From Paenibacillus taichungensis (lineage in GTDB: Bacteria; Bacillota; Bacilli; Paenibacillales; Paenibacillaceae): DNA of 64,000 bases. Position 1 is the stretch's first letter. Each line of letters starts with the position of its first letter. The stretch lies in contig NZ_QEVW01000014.1 of NCBI RefSeq assembly GCF_003287275.1, positions 310,001 to 374,000 of the forward strand. The letters run 5' to 3'. Of this stretch, positions 17,356 to 26,348 are shown piece by piece. The position numbers and the translations under genes are program-made. The notes beneath the pieces are model-generated. The model made no database searches, was not told the DNA's origin, and saw only the letters and a list, made by a program, of their open reading frames with translations.

Positions 17356-20300
17356 TTATTTCATTATTTTAGTTAAAATTTTTACCTGCCCATTCATGCC
17401 TGAAGGTAGGGATGACTTTCCGTATAGATTCTCCAGTGTATTAGCCACATGAATGTCGATTACATTATTACCACGCAGCATGTAAGACGTGACGTTCCAA
17501 TGATAGGGTGGCCATAACCGGATGCCAACCTGCTCCCCATTCACGTACAGGCAGGCCGTCTCTCTAATCTCTTCCGCTTCCAGCCAAATTTCATTTTCCG
17601 GACTCAAGCTGACATCAGACAAATCCACTTGCTGCGAGTACACGCCTGCTCCCGAATAGAAAGGATAACCTTCAACATTCCAAACCGCAGTCATTTGTTC
17701 AGGTTCAACGGTTAATGTAGTCTGATTTTGTATAGCAAATGAACCAATCAGATAAGCAGGAAAGGAAATGGCTGGCATAGGTTCCAGCAATGAAACCGTG
17801 AGAACTTCAAGCACATTCTCGCCTATCACCAGATGTTTGGTCATATCCACGCCAGCGTAATCATTATCTTGCCACGGTGAAGGCCGGAGTGCTTCCATCC
17901 GCACTCCATTCACAAAGATTTCAACATTACGTCTGCGTTGCAGGAAGCCAATATGGGATGGGATTTTTTGCTCGATATCGTCAAGGATTAGCTCAATCGT
18001 GAAGATCTGCTCATTTCCAGATTCGTTTAAATGAACTGCATCTTGCTGTGACTTCATAGGCTCGATCCATTCTTCAGTTACGGCAAATGTTGTCCGGTAC
18101 GTGTTGACTTGGCCTGGCATTGTTGCATTCATTCTGGACTGGCGGTCATTCAATGTGACCTGCCATTGATCCAACACAAGTACATTGGGTTCGAGAGTCT
18201 GAAACTGCCAATGATCACCCAGTACCCACACATCGGCGGCATCTTGCACTTTATGATTTATAGGCTTTTGCGCGTTGGGAAGAGTCGTCTCTTCCGTAAG
18301 AAGTGAATCAGGTACATGATCCTGACTAACGGATAGAATCCGGAGCTCACCCGGTACAAATGTTAGAACAGCATCATGACTCAACGGGTTTATACTCCCG
18401 TTTTCCAAGTTCCATTCTTCCATCTGTTCTTCAATGTGTTCTTTTACAGGTTTCTGATGGAGTTGAATGGTCACGGGCTGCTCCGACCAGTTCATCAGCC
18501 ATATATGCACATGATCTTCAAATTTGCGTTCAATGGTAATGAGATCCTCAGTGTTCCCTTCGATCTGTTTCCAGGCAATCGCCGGGGATGATGTCATTAA
18601 CTCTCTTAACCGAACACAAAAGTTCATAAGTGTGTCGTTATGAGCGGTGTTTTTCATGGAATAGAATAAGCTGTGCCCTTTGCCAATCGCTTGTAATTTC
18701 CCATACTGATGATCGGATCCATATAGTTCGTTCATATACTTCCGTAATTCCGGATCTTGGCGCTGTCGCTCACTATCACAAGGAATTGCCCCAATCGCAA
18801 TAAGCGTTCCACCACGGTTTACAAAGGTAACAAGCTGTTTTGCGATGTCTATCGACATGACCGTAATTTCTGGCAAAATCAAAATCGAATATTCGTTTCG
18901 TTCTCCGTTAAACTGATATCCTCCAGCATGAGTAATCTTTGCCTCTCTGAGCTGACACTCATCCACATAATCGTAATCAATAGAGCTGCGCAGCATGCGG
19001 TCTGACAATAACGAAAACAGTTGATCCGCAGCTGGATGCTGGTTCGATTCACCGGATAAAAACATATGCTCATATACCGTTTGGATGGGTGATAACAGAA
19101 GTACTTCAGGTGTACGCTTCGTGAAAGTACCCAGTACACTCAACCGACCAAGATAATCGGCAAAAGTTCGATAATGCGGCCAATGCGGTGCATGCTTGAA
19201 TTCGGTAGGTGGAAAGTCTGTTTTCCGATACCCTGCAAATGAATAGTAGAATGCATGCGGGATAAACAGATTAACACCCAGAAATGCCATAAAATTGGCA
19301 TCAAGCCGCCTTTGTCGCATGGCATAAGCATGACCGCTTGCACCAAATGACTCGCAAATAATTCTTTTTTTCCCATCCAACTGTGCGACAGACGCGGCCG
19401 TCTTAACGGATACGATACGATGTGGATTCTCCTTTGTACCTATCCCATGTGTCAGGTAGTCCACACCCGCATAATGGAACTGCTGTAATACGCGGGTTTG
19501 ATTACCCTGTGACCGAGCCTGCCCCCAGACGGGTTCTTCCAGCGTATGGCCGATGTACAGCAAGCTGTGTGATTCACACCACGAACGAATAGCTTCATGA
19601 TAACCTTCTACATACCAACGGGTAATCGTATCATAATAGTCCTGCCTCGCAGATCTGCTGCCGTCGGCCATACCATATAACAACGCGCCTAATCTTGGAA
19701 TCAGATCATATCCGTTCTCCTGTTGATAGCGCTCCACCATCCCATGGGTCCAAGCGAACACGATACCCGGCAGAGTGGCATTCACATCCTGAACCGACGT
19801 TCGGATGGCTTCGACTCCGAAAAAACCGTCGTGGATCATGAGCCCAGGTTCATCCGTGAATACACCTTGAATGGTCACTCCGAAATGAGGCTGAAATTGC
19901 TGAAATGGCTCGTATGCCGACTGAATGAAAGCCTGCACGGCTTCCGGGTTCAACGTGTCCAGATAATACCCTTTTGCAAACGTGATCCCTTCAGCAATTT
20001 CACAGGACCAACAGGCAAGTATAATATAATCCTCGTCGGTTCCAGGCTTCCATTCCTGTCCGCATAACACTGTAATATTCTCAGGTTGATCATATATCAG
20101 CCATTCCCCTTCTTGCTGGATGGCACGATAAGCGAGAATTGCGATGAGTTCATTGTTAGCGTAGGTGGCAAAATCGAGAGATAACATTTCCTGCTGTGCA
20201 TCGTGTAAATATCTTCGTTCCTCAACCCTCAGGTATCTCATCCGATATTCGGGATACTGCCTCGTCAGCTTACCACCCAGTGTTCCGCTCGGCCAATTGT

Positions 20301-20583
20301 CCTCATCATACAACCAGACAACCATATCACGCTTCTGGCACTCTTTTGTGCAGAAATCCAGCGTATCCATGAACTCCTCTGACAGGTACGCGGCCTGCAT
20401 TCCATGACGTGCATGCAATACAACGCCACCAACACCGGCTTCAACCATGGACTGAATTTGGTTTTCTAGCTCTGGCTTGCTAAAACTGTGGTTCAGAAAC
20501 CAAAAGGGTTGTGGCCGATAAGTTGCCTCAGGATTCTTGAACTGCTCTTGAAATGTATGAATATCCGTGATTTTCGTTTCCAC
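17356..20583 (-). CDS. GH106-like glycoside hydrolase (alpha-L-rhamnosidase related)
   Basis: 1075 residues. The N-terminal YRPQPFWFLNHSFSKPELENQI, then GVGGVVLHARHGMQAAYLSEEFM and VVWLYDEDNWPSGTLGGKL, is the pattern of GH106-related proteins: a TIM barrel followed by a GATase-like and beta-sandwich region (VFVNGVRMEAL, CLYVNGEQVGIRLWPPYHWNVT are jelly-roll sugar-binding type). No signal peptide is seen, so it acts on imported oligosaccharides. The start is set at the GTG 20583 with AGGTGA upstream; a GTG three codons earlier is possible. It is the last gene of an operon containing a GH38 alpha-mannosidase. The sugar it cleaves cannot be read from the sequence; rhamnose is only the family precedent. 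Confidence 0.75.
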   Translation of the reverse strand: METKITDIHTFQEQFKNPEATYRPQPFWFLNHSFSKPELENQIQSMVEAGVGGVVLHARHGMQAAYLSEEFMDTLDFCTKECQKRDMVVWLYDEDNWPSGTLGGKLTRQYPEYRMRYLRVEERRYLHDAQQEMLSLDFATYANNELIAILAYRAIQQEGEWLIYDQPENITVLCGQEWKPGTDEDYIILACWSCEIAEGITFAKGYYLDTLNPEAVQAFIQSAYEPFQQFQPHFGVTIQGVFTDEPGLMIHDGFFGVEAIRTSVQDVNATLPGIVFAWTHGMVERYQQENGYDLIPRLGALLYGMADGSRSARQDYYDTITRWYVEGYHEAIRSWCESHSLLYIGHTLEEPVWGQARSQGNQTRVLQQFHYAGVDYLTHGIGTKENPHRIVSVKTAASVAQLDGKKRIICESFGASGHAYAMRQRRLDANFMAFLGVNLFIPHAFYYSFAGYRKTDFPPTEFKHAPHWPHYRTFADYLGRLSVLGTFTKRTPEVLLLSPIQTVYEHMFLSGESNQHPAADQLFSLLSDRMLRSSIDYDYVDECQLREAKITHAGGYQFNGERNEYSILILPEITVMSIDIAKQLVTFVNRGGTLIAIGAIPCDSERQRQDPELRKYMNELYGSDHQYGKLQAIGKGHSLFYSMKNTAHNDTLMNFCVRLRELMTSSPAIAWKQIEGNTEDLITIERKFEDHVHIWLMNWSEQPVTIQLHQKPVKEHIEEQMEEWNLENGSINPLSHDAVLTFVPGELRILSVSQDHVPDSLLTEETTLPNAQKPINHKVQDAADVWVLGDHWQFQTLEPNVLVLDQWQVTLNDRQSRMNATMPGQVNTYRTTFAVTEEWIEPMKSQQDAVHLNESGNEQIFTIELILDDIEQKIPSHIGFLQRRRNVEIFVNGVRMEALRPSPWQDNDYAGVDMTKHLVIGENVLEVLTVSLLEPMPAISFPAYLIGSFAIQNQTTLTVEPEQMTAVWNVEGYPFYSGAGVYSQQVDLSDVSLSPENEIWLEAEEIRETACLYVNGEQVGIRLWPPYHWNVTSYMLRGNNVIDIHVANTLENLYGKSSLPSGMNGQVKILTKIMK

Positions 20584-20601
20584 ACTTATCACCTGATCTC
20601 A

Positions 20602-22611
20602 TCATGTTTTTGATACAGATGTCTTTCTCAGCAGAGGAATGAAAAATCCACCGACAACCGACCGATTCTGAAAATTCAACTGCTTTCCAGTGATGGTGTC
20701 ATACCAGTCTGTTACAGGTACACGGCTCGATGTTTCATTCATAAAGTTCCACAAAGGTGAAATCATCTGTTTGAACTGAGGCTTCGTTTCGCTCATGGAG
20801 GCACACCATACGAGCCAATCGCACTTGGTGTACGTCTCACGGCTATCCAGCGGTACGCCATATCGATTCTGTTTTTGCTGATAATACGCCAACTCTTTGG
20901 CAGCCACTTCTTTTGGGAACAGGTTGAAGTCGAGCAGACGATCCCACACCAGATTGTATTTCATGCTCCATGACTCATCCGAGCTGTCAAAAGTCAGTTT
21001 GTAGTGATCACCTGCTGTCGCCATGGATGACCACTCCTCTGCCATTTTTGCAGCCGCTTCACGATAAACGGAACCATCCGGCAAACCAAGCTCTTCGCAC
21101 ATATACGCATAGGCGGCGATACCTAATATCGCTTTTATCGATAAGTTCGCATTGTGCGCCAGATGTCCGGCGAAGTCGTCCGTGCAGAGTTGATTGTCAG
21201 GGTCCAGTCCATGTTGCAGCAAATATGAAGCCCATGTGGTGAGAAGTCCCCAGTGCTCACGGGCAAATTCCGCATGCTTCTCATATTTGCATACCGCAGC
21301 TGCCATCAGGAGCATATTGCCACATTCCTCGATAGGCATCTGGTATTCGAGTTTGTTCTCTCCGTAAACCTGACCGTTAGCTTGAGGGTATGTCCCTACG
21401 TCATGTGGAGCAAAATCAAATGTCCACTCCGTGCTCTCTGCATACCTATAGATTGGACGCATCATACCTTTGACCAATTCGGTGTTGTATCTCAGGAACA
21501 ATGGAATCGACGGGTAGCTCACATCCACTGTAGCGATGCAACCGTTACTAAAGTTTTCCTTGGAGAAAAACAATACTTCTCCCGCTTCATCAGCAACCAA
21601 TTTATGTGCAGCAATTGCTTGCCGATAGGTCAATGCCAGAATGTCTCTATATTGGTTTCCGCCTGCGGCTTGGCTCTCCGCTAAGAGCTCCCGATTAAAG
21701 CGGTCGCATCGTTGTACTACCTCTTCATATTGATCCGCTGCTTTTACCAGCATCTCCTCAAATGTCAGACCCTCTTTCTTCCAATACGCATTCAGCGGTT
21801 GGTGAAAATATTCAATCGCATGAATATCATCATAGGCAAGCATCAGGTAGCGGGATGTCGACTCTTCATGAATAAGACCCAAATCCATTTCAGTTGCCAT
21901 AATAGCCATATCGCCAGATATGGACTTTGGCTGGTTAGAATCATCTCCTGTCTTCAAAAGACCTGACTGGGCATACTCCTCACGCCTGGATACCGCATGG
22001 ATGACTGATTGAGATTGATGAGATCGCTGAACCACCAGATACATATAACCCCAATCTATTCTCGTATCATCTCCGGCACGTTTTAAGATAGGTTGTTCCA
22101 CCGTTCCTATAGACATGGCGTGTAACTGTTCATTGATTACATGAGACGCCCAGGTGACTTGCTGATCAGGAGTATGTACACACCATTCACCTGTCACATC
22201 AAAATAGATTTTCACTTGATGGCCTTGACCATCTATCGCTCGAACATGGAACGTAACATACGTCACAGGTCTGGATAACAGTTCAAGATCATCGAGCAAT
22301 AGTGGTGTGGTAAAATGAACCTCAAGTTCGATTCCTTCTCCTTCAAAGGTATAACGGGTAGTTACAGGCTCAACGGTAAGATTCGTCTGAATGAGAACTT
22401 CAGGCTCCTCAATGGTTGAAGCTTCGTGAACGCCTACTTTCCCCATAAATCTTCTGATTTTGCCGTCAATGACAATCATGCCAACCATACCCTGAGGTTT
22501 GTTCGTCCAGTGCCTGGTGTGATCATCATAGAGATGGTCAGCAGCAGACCATACGCTAAAATAAGGGTCTACCGTGATCAAAGGTACGGATGGTGGTCTA
22601 AACGTCGTCAT
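20602..22611 (-). CDS. DUF4965/DUF5127 (glutaminase-A-like) six-hairpin family protein
   Basis: 669 residues without a signal peptide. The start MTTFRPPSVPLITVDPYFSVWS and the WTNKPQGMVGMIVIDGK segment are the DUF4964/DUF5127 N-terminus; ALTYRQAIAAHKLVADEAGEVLFFSKENFSNGCIATVDVSYPSIPLFL and FAPHDVGTYPQANGQVYG with GNMLLMAAAVCKYE belong to DUF4965/DUF1793, which is annotated glutaminase A in fungi but in bacteria usually sits in glycan loci. The context between GH106 and an ABC transporter favours a role in glycan processing rather than glutamine hydrolysis. GAAGGAG precedes the start. It is co-transcribed, 18 bp before the GH106-like start. Confidence 0.78.
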   Translation of the reverse strand: MTTFRPPSVPLITVDPYFSVWSAADHLYDDHTRHWTNKPQGMVGMIVIDGKIRRFMGKVGVHEASTIEEPEVLIQTNLTVEPVTTRYTFEGEGIELEVHFTTPLLLDDLELLSRPVTYVTFHVRAIDGQGHQVKIYFDVTGEWCVHTPDQQVTWASHVINEQLHAMSIGTVEQPILKRAGDDTRIDWGYMYLVVQRSHQSQSVIHAVSRREEYAQSGLLKTGDDSNQPKSISGDMAIMATEMDLGLIHEESTSRYLMLAYDDIHAIEYFHQPLNAYWKKEGLTFEEMLVKAADQYEEVVQRCDRFNRELLAESQAAGGNQYRDILALTYRQAIAAHKLVADEAGEVLFFSKENFSNGCIATVDVSYPSIPLFLRYNTELVKGMMRPIYRYAESTEWTFDFAPHDVGTYPQANGQVYGENKLEYQMPIEECGNMLLMAAAVCKYEKHAEFAREHWGLLTTWASYLLQHGLDPDNQLCTDDFAGHLAHNANLSIKAILGIAAYAYMCEELGLPDGSVYREAAAKMAEEWSSMATAGDHYKLTFDSSDESWSMKYNLVWDRLLDFNLFPKEVAAKELAYYQQKQNRYGVPLDSRETYTKCDWLVWCASMSETKPQFKQMISPLWNFMNETSSRVPVTDWYDTITGKQLNFQNRSVVGGFFIPLLRKTSVSKT

Positions 22612-22673
22612 TTATTACAACTCCTTCAATTCATTTTTTCAACGTAAATGGTGCATCCTTGCTTAAAAGGGAA

Positions 22674-22713
22674 AGGCTTCGCTCGCCTTGTTCACCAAGG
22701 CGCTGCAAAGCCT
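22674..22713 (-). other. Intra-operon hairpin after the binding-protein gene
   Basis: AGGCTT/AAGCCT and GCCTTG/CAAGGC form a long imperfect stem in the 142-bp gap following the lipoprotein gene. There is no T-run, so it is more likely an RNA-stabilising or partial attenuation hairpin that raises lipoprotein expression relative to downstream enzymes. Confidence 0.5.
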
Positions 22714-22753
22714 ATTTGATTCCCGTGCGAATCGGTAACCTGTCCTTCCGGCT

Positions 22754-24406
22754 TTAGTTCGGCATTTGAACAGTTACAATATCTTTTCCTTTTAGATTCT
22801 CATTGGTGAACTGCATCGCTTGATCGTATCCGGTCTTGCGAAGCTGTTCCCTGAGGTCGTTGATAATGCTAAGGGCCGCTTCATCCGATTTTGCGAAAAT
22901 GGCTTCCTTCCAGGCATCTCCCATCCGGTCCATGGAAGGCTTCAACATTTCCCATTCCGGAGATTTGGTAATCACATCGCCCGGGTTATAGGCTGTGATT
23001 ACATGAATACCGTTTGGACGCAGGATCTTCCGGGCATTTTCCATCGCATCGAGTCTTTCCTGGTCTGCCCAGATGTCGCCGCCTGCTGCCGAATTGATGC
23101 GGTCAAGCCCCGTGATCGATTCCAGACCAATGGAAATGCCCTCGTTTTTGCGAACTTTACCGGATTGATCTGCTGTAAACTTATCGAACCATTCTTTATT
23201 CGGTACAGGTTTACCATCCTTCATATCCCAATGAACCCCTTGGACTCCGTACCGGGCCAGCATGAAGCCTTCGTCAGAAGCCATGTAATCGAGAAACTTG
23301 AGCGCAGCATCTACACACGCGCCCTTGCAGCTACTGGTGATAGCCGTTACGTTGTTTCCTTGAATGCCTAGATCAACAGGCCGGCTCGGGTCAACATCTG
23401 CCCGCTCCAATGGTCCGATCGGGATGTAATCGCTTCCAGGATGTGAAGTAACATATTCTTTGGAGGCGTCCAAAATGGCCGGATAATGTGCGGCAAGGAT
23501 AGCAATGCGTCCTTGATTAATTTTTTCTTTGGCAATAGGATCCGTCTGAGTAAAGGCTTCAGGGTCCATCAGCCCTTCTGCGACCAGTTTACGATAGAAT
23601 AGCGTGTATTCTTCGTATCCTTTGGTGAAAAAGTTATGTTCTACCGTTCCGTCACCTTTGTCTACATAGCCTGCTCCGGAATAGAACATCGTGTTTCCAA
23701 TCCCCACGGACCATCCGTTACTAAAGCCGCCCAGTGGAAACACGGGCTGACCGCTTTCCTTCAGGTTGGCATCTTTGATTTTTTGGAGGAAGTTATAGAA
23801 GTCTTCCTTTGTCTCAACAGATTGAGGATCCACACCGACTTTCTCGGCGATGTCTTTACGAACATAGAAGCCATACAGCCAATCCATGCCGTCTTCGTTC
23901 GTTGCGGGCTGATTTTGTAAAAGTAAATATTTCTTGCCGTCATACGCATCTATTGCTTTTTCATACAATGCGGGCGGCACATTCTCTTTCGCAATGGATT
24001 TCGCCAGGTTCGGGTAATCTCCCAATTTATCCGATATATCGACCAGCTGTCCTTCTTTGGCAGCCTTGATGATCCCGTCCAGCTCGCCGCCCCATGCAGG
24101 TCCAGTGTAAATGTCTGGCAAATCCTGTGTGGCGAAAATCTGGTTTACTTTCTCCGTCTCGCTGCCTTTCGTATATTCCCACTCTAAAGTGACACCCGTT
24201 TTCTCTTTGATGACTTCCTCGACAGGGGTTATCCCATTATCCGATCCGCCTGAGCCATTCCAATTGTGCAAGATTTTGAGTTTATTTCCGTTCTCGCCTT
24301 CTGCGCCTTCCCCGTTCCCTGATGAATTCGTGCAACCGCTCAGCAAACCTCCAACCATGATGGACACGAGCAAGATGGATACGCCTTTCGACCAAATCCT
24401 GTTCAA
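22754..24406 (-). CDS. Sugar ABC transporter substrate-binding lipoprotein
   Basis: 550 residues from a TTG at 24406 that follows AAGGAGG; the frame continues upstream to 24451 without such a site. The lipobox LLSGC lies at about residue 25. The mature part (LKILHNWNGSGGSDNGITPVEEVIKEKTGVTLEWEY, LPDIYTGPAWGGELDGIIKAAKEGQLVDISD) is the large (over 500 residues) LipO-type binding protein paired with LplB/YtcP permeases in Paenibacillus, usually for complex oligosaccharides. It is co-transcribed with the two permeases upstream and followed by a hairpin. The ligand is probably the oligosaccharide cut by the operon enzymes. Confidence 0.9.
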   Translation of the reverse strand: MNRIWSKGVSILLVSIMVGGLLSGCTNSSGNGEGAEGENGNKLKILHNWNGSGGSDNGITPVEEVIKEKTGVTLEWEYTKGSETEKVNQIFATQDLPDIYTGPAWGGELDGIIKAAKEGQLVDISDKLGDYPNLAKSIAKENVPPALYEKAIDAYDGKKYLLLQNQPATNEDGMDWLYGFYVRKDIAEKVGVDPQSVETKEDFYNFLQKIKDANLKESGQPVFPLGGFSNGWSVGIGNTMFYSGAGYVDKGDGTVEHNFFTKGYEEYTLFYRKLVAEGLMDPEAFTQTDPIAKEKINQGRIAILAAHYPAILDASKEYVTSHPGSDYIPIGPLERADVDPSRPVDLGIQGNNVTAITSSCKGACVDAALKFLDYMASDEGFMLARYGVQGVHWDMKDGKPVPNKEWFDKFTADQSGKVRKNEGISIGLESITGLDRINSAAGGDIWADQERLDAMENARKILRPNGIHVITAYNPGDVITKSPEWEMLKPSMDRMGDAWKEAIFAKSDEAALSIINDLREQLRKTGYDQAMQFTNENLKGKDIVTVQMPN

Positions 24407-24468
24407 ACCAATCGCCTCCTTGAATAAATGATCTCGGTAAAGCTCTAGCAAATTCAGGTCAGGATGAT

Positions 24469-25365
24469 CTACCCTTTAACCGAACCAATCATAACCCCCT
24501 TCACGAAATATCGTTGTAGAAACGGATATATACATAAGATTGGGAAAACCGTAATGACAAGCAAGGCCATACGAAGTGATTCAGGTGTTGCTCCTGCTCC
24601 ACCGACACCACCAACCGTCTGCCCTCCCTGCTGTGCTGCACGCTGCATCGAATTGGACAACGCCTCTGCTTCCGTCAGCATTTCTTGCAGGAGGGTCTGC
24701 ACCGGAATTAAATCTTTGTTAGATACGTAATAAGCGCCCGAAAACCAGTCATTCCAGTGGGCTACCCCAATAAACAGCGAGATTGTTGCAAGTACTGGCC
24801 CGGAAAGAGGCAAAATGATGCGTACAAAAATTTGAAAATCACCGTACCCGTCAATTCGGGCGGATTCCTCCAGTTCCTCCGGTATGCCTTGCAGGAATGT
24901 CCGAATAATGATGATGTGCATGAAGTTGAACAACAAGGGCAAAACGTAAACCCAGAAACTATTAATCAGATGCAGTTTTTGAAGCGTAATGAAGAACGGG
25001 ATGAATCCTGCACTAAAAATCGTGGGCAAAAAGATGTAAAAGGTGAAAAAGGAGCGACCTGGCAATGTTTTTTTTGATAGTGCATAGGCCATGAGTGTAC
25101 ACAATACAACGTGGAGGAAAGTGCCCAGCACGGTTCGCATAATCGTAATTTGATATGCCTTCCAAATCCGTGCGTTATCGAATACCTGTGCGTAGTTATC
25201 CAACGTGAATTGGCGGGGAAGAAAATAAATCGCGCCTTGCATCGAATCCTTACCATCGTTCAGTGAATAAGCCAAGATATATATGAACGGGTAAATCATC
25301 GAGAAGCCAACCAAAGCAAGAAAGATATAGTTAAGCACCGAGAATAAGGACCATTTTCGTTCCAT
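24469..25365 (-). CDS. Carbohydrate ABC permease, YtcP/LplC type
   Basis: 298 residues with six TM segments and the EAA loop EELEESARIDGYGDFQIFVRIILPLSGP that contacts the ATPase. TAAGGAGGTGA precedes the start. An unusual Gln/Gly-rich insertion (AAQQGGQTVGGVGGAGATPESLR) sits before the last TM segment, where relatives have a shorter loop. The operon has no ATPase gene, as is normal for this class, which shares an MsmX-type ATPase encoded elsewhere. Confidence 0.92.
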   Translation of the reverse strand: MERKWSLFSVLNYIFLALVGFSMIYPFIYILAYSLNDGKDSMQGAIYFLPRQFTLDNYAQVFDNARIWKAYQITIMRTVLGTFLHVVLCTLMAYALSKKTLPGRSFFTFYIFLPTIFSAGFIPFFITLQKLHLINSFWVYVLPLLFNFMHIIIIRTFLQGIPEELEESARIDGYGDFQIFVRIILPLSGPVLATISLFIGVAHWNDWFSGAYYVSNKDLIPVQTLLQEMLTEAEALSNSMQRAAQQGGQTVGGVGGAGATPESLRMALLVITVFPILCIYPFLQRYFVKGVMIGSVKG

Positions 25366-25377
25366 AAGGTCACCTCC

Positions 25378-26304
25378 TTAGAACAGGGATACATCACTGA
25401 CTTTGCGGGCGATGCGATTAACGGTTACAACCAGAATGAGTGCTATAACACTTTGGAATAGTCCGACAGCTGCAGCATAACTGAGACGCCCCTCTCGAAT
25501 CCCTGAGTTAATGGCATGCACGTCCAGTACACTGCCCAGGTTGGCGGTTGCTGGTCCATTCAGGAGCAGCAGTTGTTCATAACCTGCGCTCATCAGACTG
25601 CCCACAGCGAGTATGAATAATATGATAGCTACATTGCGGATACCTGGAAGCGACACATGCCACATCTGTCTGAAGCGTCCTGCACCATCCATCTTGGCAG
25701 CTTCGTAAAGCTGCTGATCAATACCTGCAATTGCGGCCATAAAAATAATGGAATTCCAACCAATATTCTTCCAGATGTCTGAACCGACGATCATCTGATA
25801 GAACCATGTTGGATTGTTCAGAAACTGGATCGACTCCGCTCCAAATGAACCCAATAAGTCATTGACTGGCCCCCCATACGGCGTTAGGAGACGTTGCATC
25901 AGCGTAACCACAACGATCCAGGATACGAAGTAAGGCAAGTAGGAAAGGGTCTGAACCGTCTTTTTGAATTTGATCATTCGTACTTCATTTAAGAGGAGTG
26001 CAAGAATGATAGGCATCGGAAAGCCAATTAGCAATTTCATGAGACTGATGATGATCGTGTTACGGATGATGTCACCGGATTGGTAGTAATTGAAGAACTG
26101 TTGAAAGTACTTAAGACCTGCCCATGGACTTCCGGTGAATCCGCCAACGAAATTGTAATCCCTAAAAGCGACCTGAATTCCATATAGCGGTACATAGGAG
26201 AACAGGAAAAACCAGACGATTCCAGGCAGCATAAACAAATAAAAGAGTTTATGCTGCCAGATTCGCTTCATCAATCGATTGTTGCTCACTCGTGTCTTGA
26301 TCAC
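25378..26304 (-). CDS. Carbohydrate ABC permease, LplB type
   Basis: 308 residues from a GTG at 26304 with AGGAGAGG upstream. Six TM segments begin FYLFMLPGIVWFFLFSYVPLYGIQVAFRDYNF, the LplB-family opening, and the EAA loop is LYEAAKMDGAGRFRQMWHVSLPG. It lies 12 bp before the YtcP-type partner gene, with which it forms the heterodimeric membrane channel. Confidence 0.92.
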   Translation of the reverse strand: MIKTRVSNNRLMKRIWQHKLFYLFMLPGIVWFFLFSYVPLYGIQVAFRDYNFVGGFTGSPWAGLKYFQQFFNYYQSGDIIRNTIIISLMKLLIGFPMPIILALLLNEVRMIKFKKTVQTLSYLPYFVSWIVVVTLMQRLLTPYGGPVNDLLGSFGAESIQFLNNPTWFYQMIVGSDIWKNIGWNSIIFMAAIAGIDQQLYEAAKMDGAGRFRQMWHVSLPGIRNVAIILFILAVGSLMSAGYEQLLLLNGPATANLGSVLDVHAINSGIREGRLSYAAAVGLFQSVIALILVVTVNRIARKVSDVSLF

Positions 26305-26348
26305 ATTCCAACCTCTCCTTTCTCATGATGGACGGTCAACCATCCCAG

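Noticed and set aside
17356-20583. GH2 beta-galactosidase or beta-mannosidase
   Set aside because: The jelly-roll at the end is GH2-like, but the N-terminal PFWFLNH, LHARHG and WLYDEDNWPSG motifs belong to the GH106-related group.
22674-22713. Transcription terminator ending the importer operon before the enzymes
   Set aside because: The stem is imperfect and has no T-run, and no promoter is visible before the next gene.
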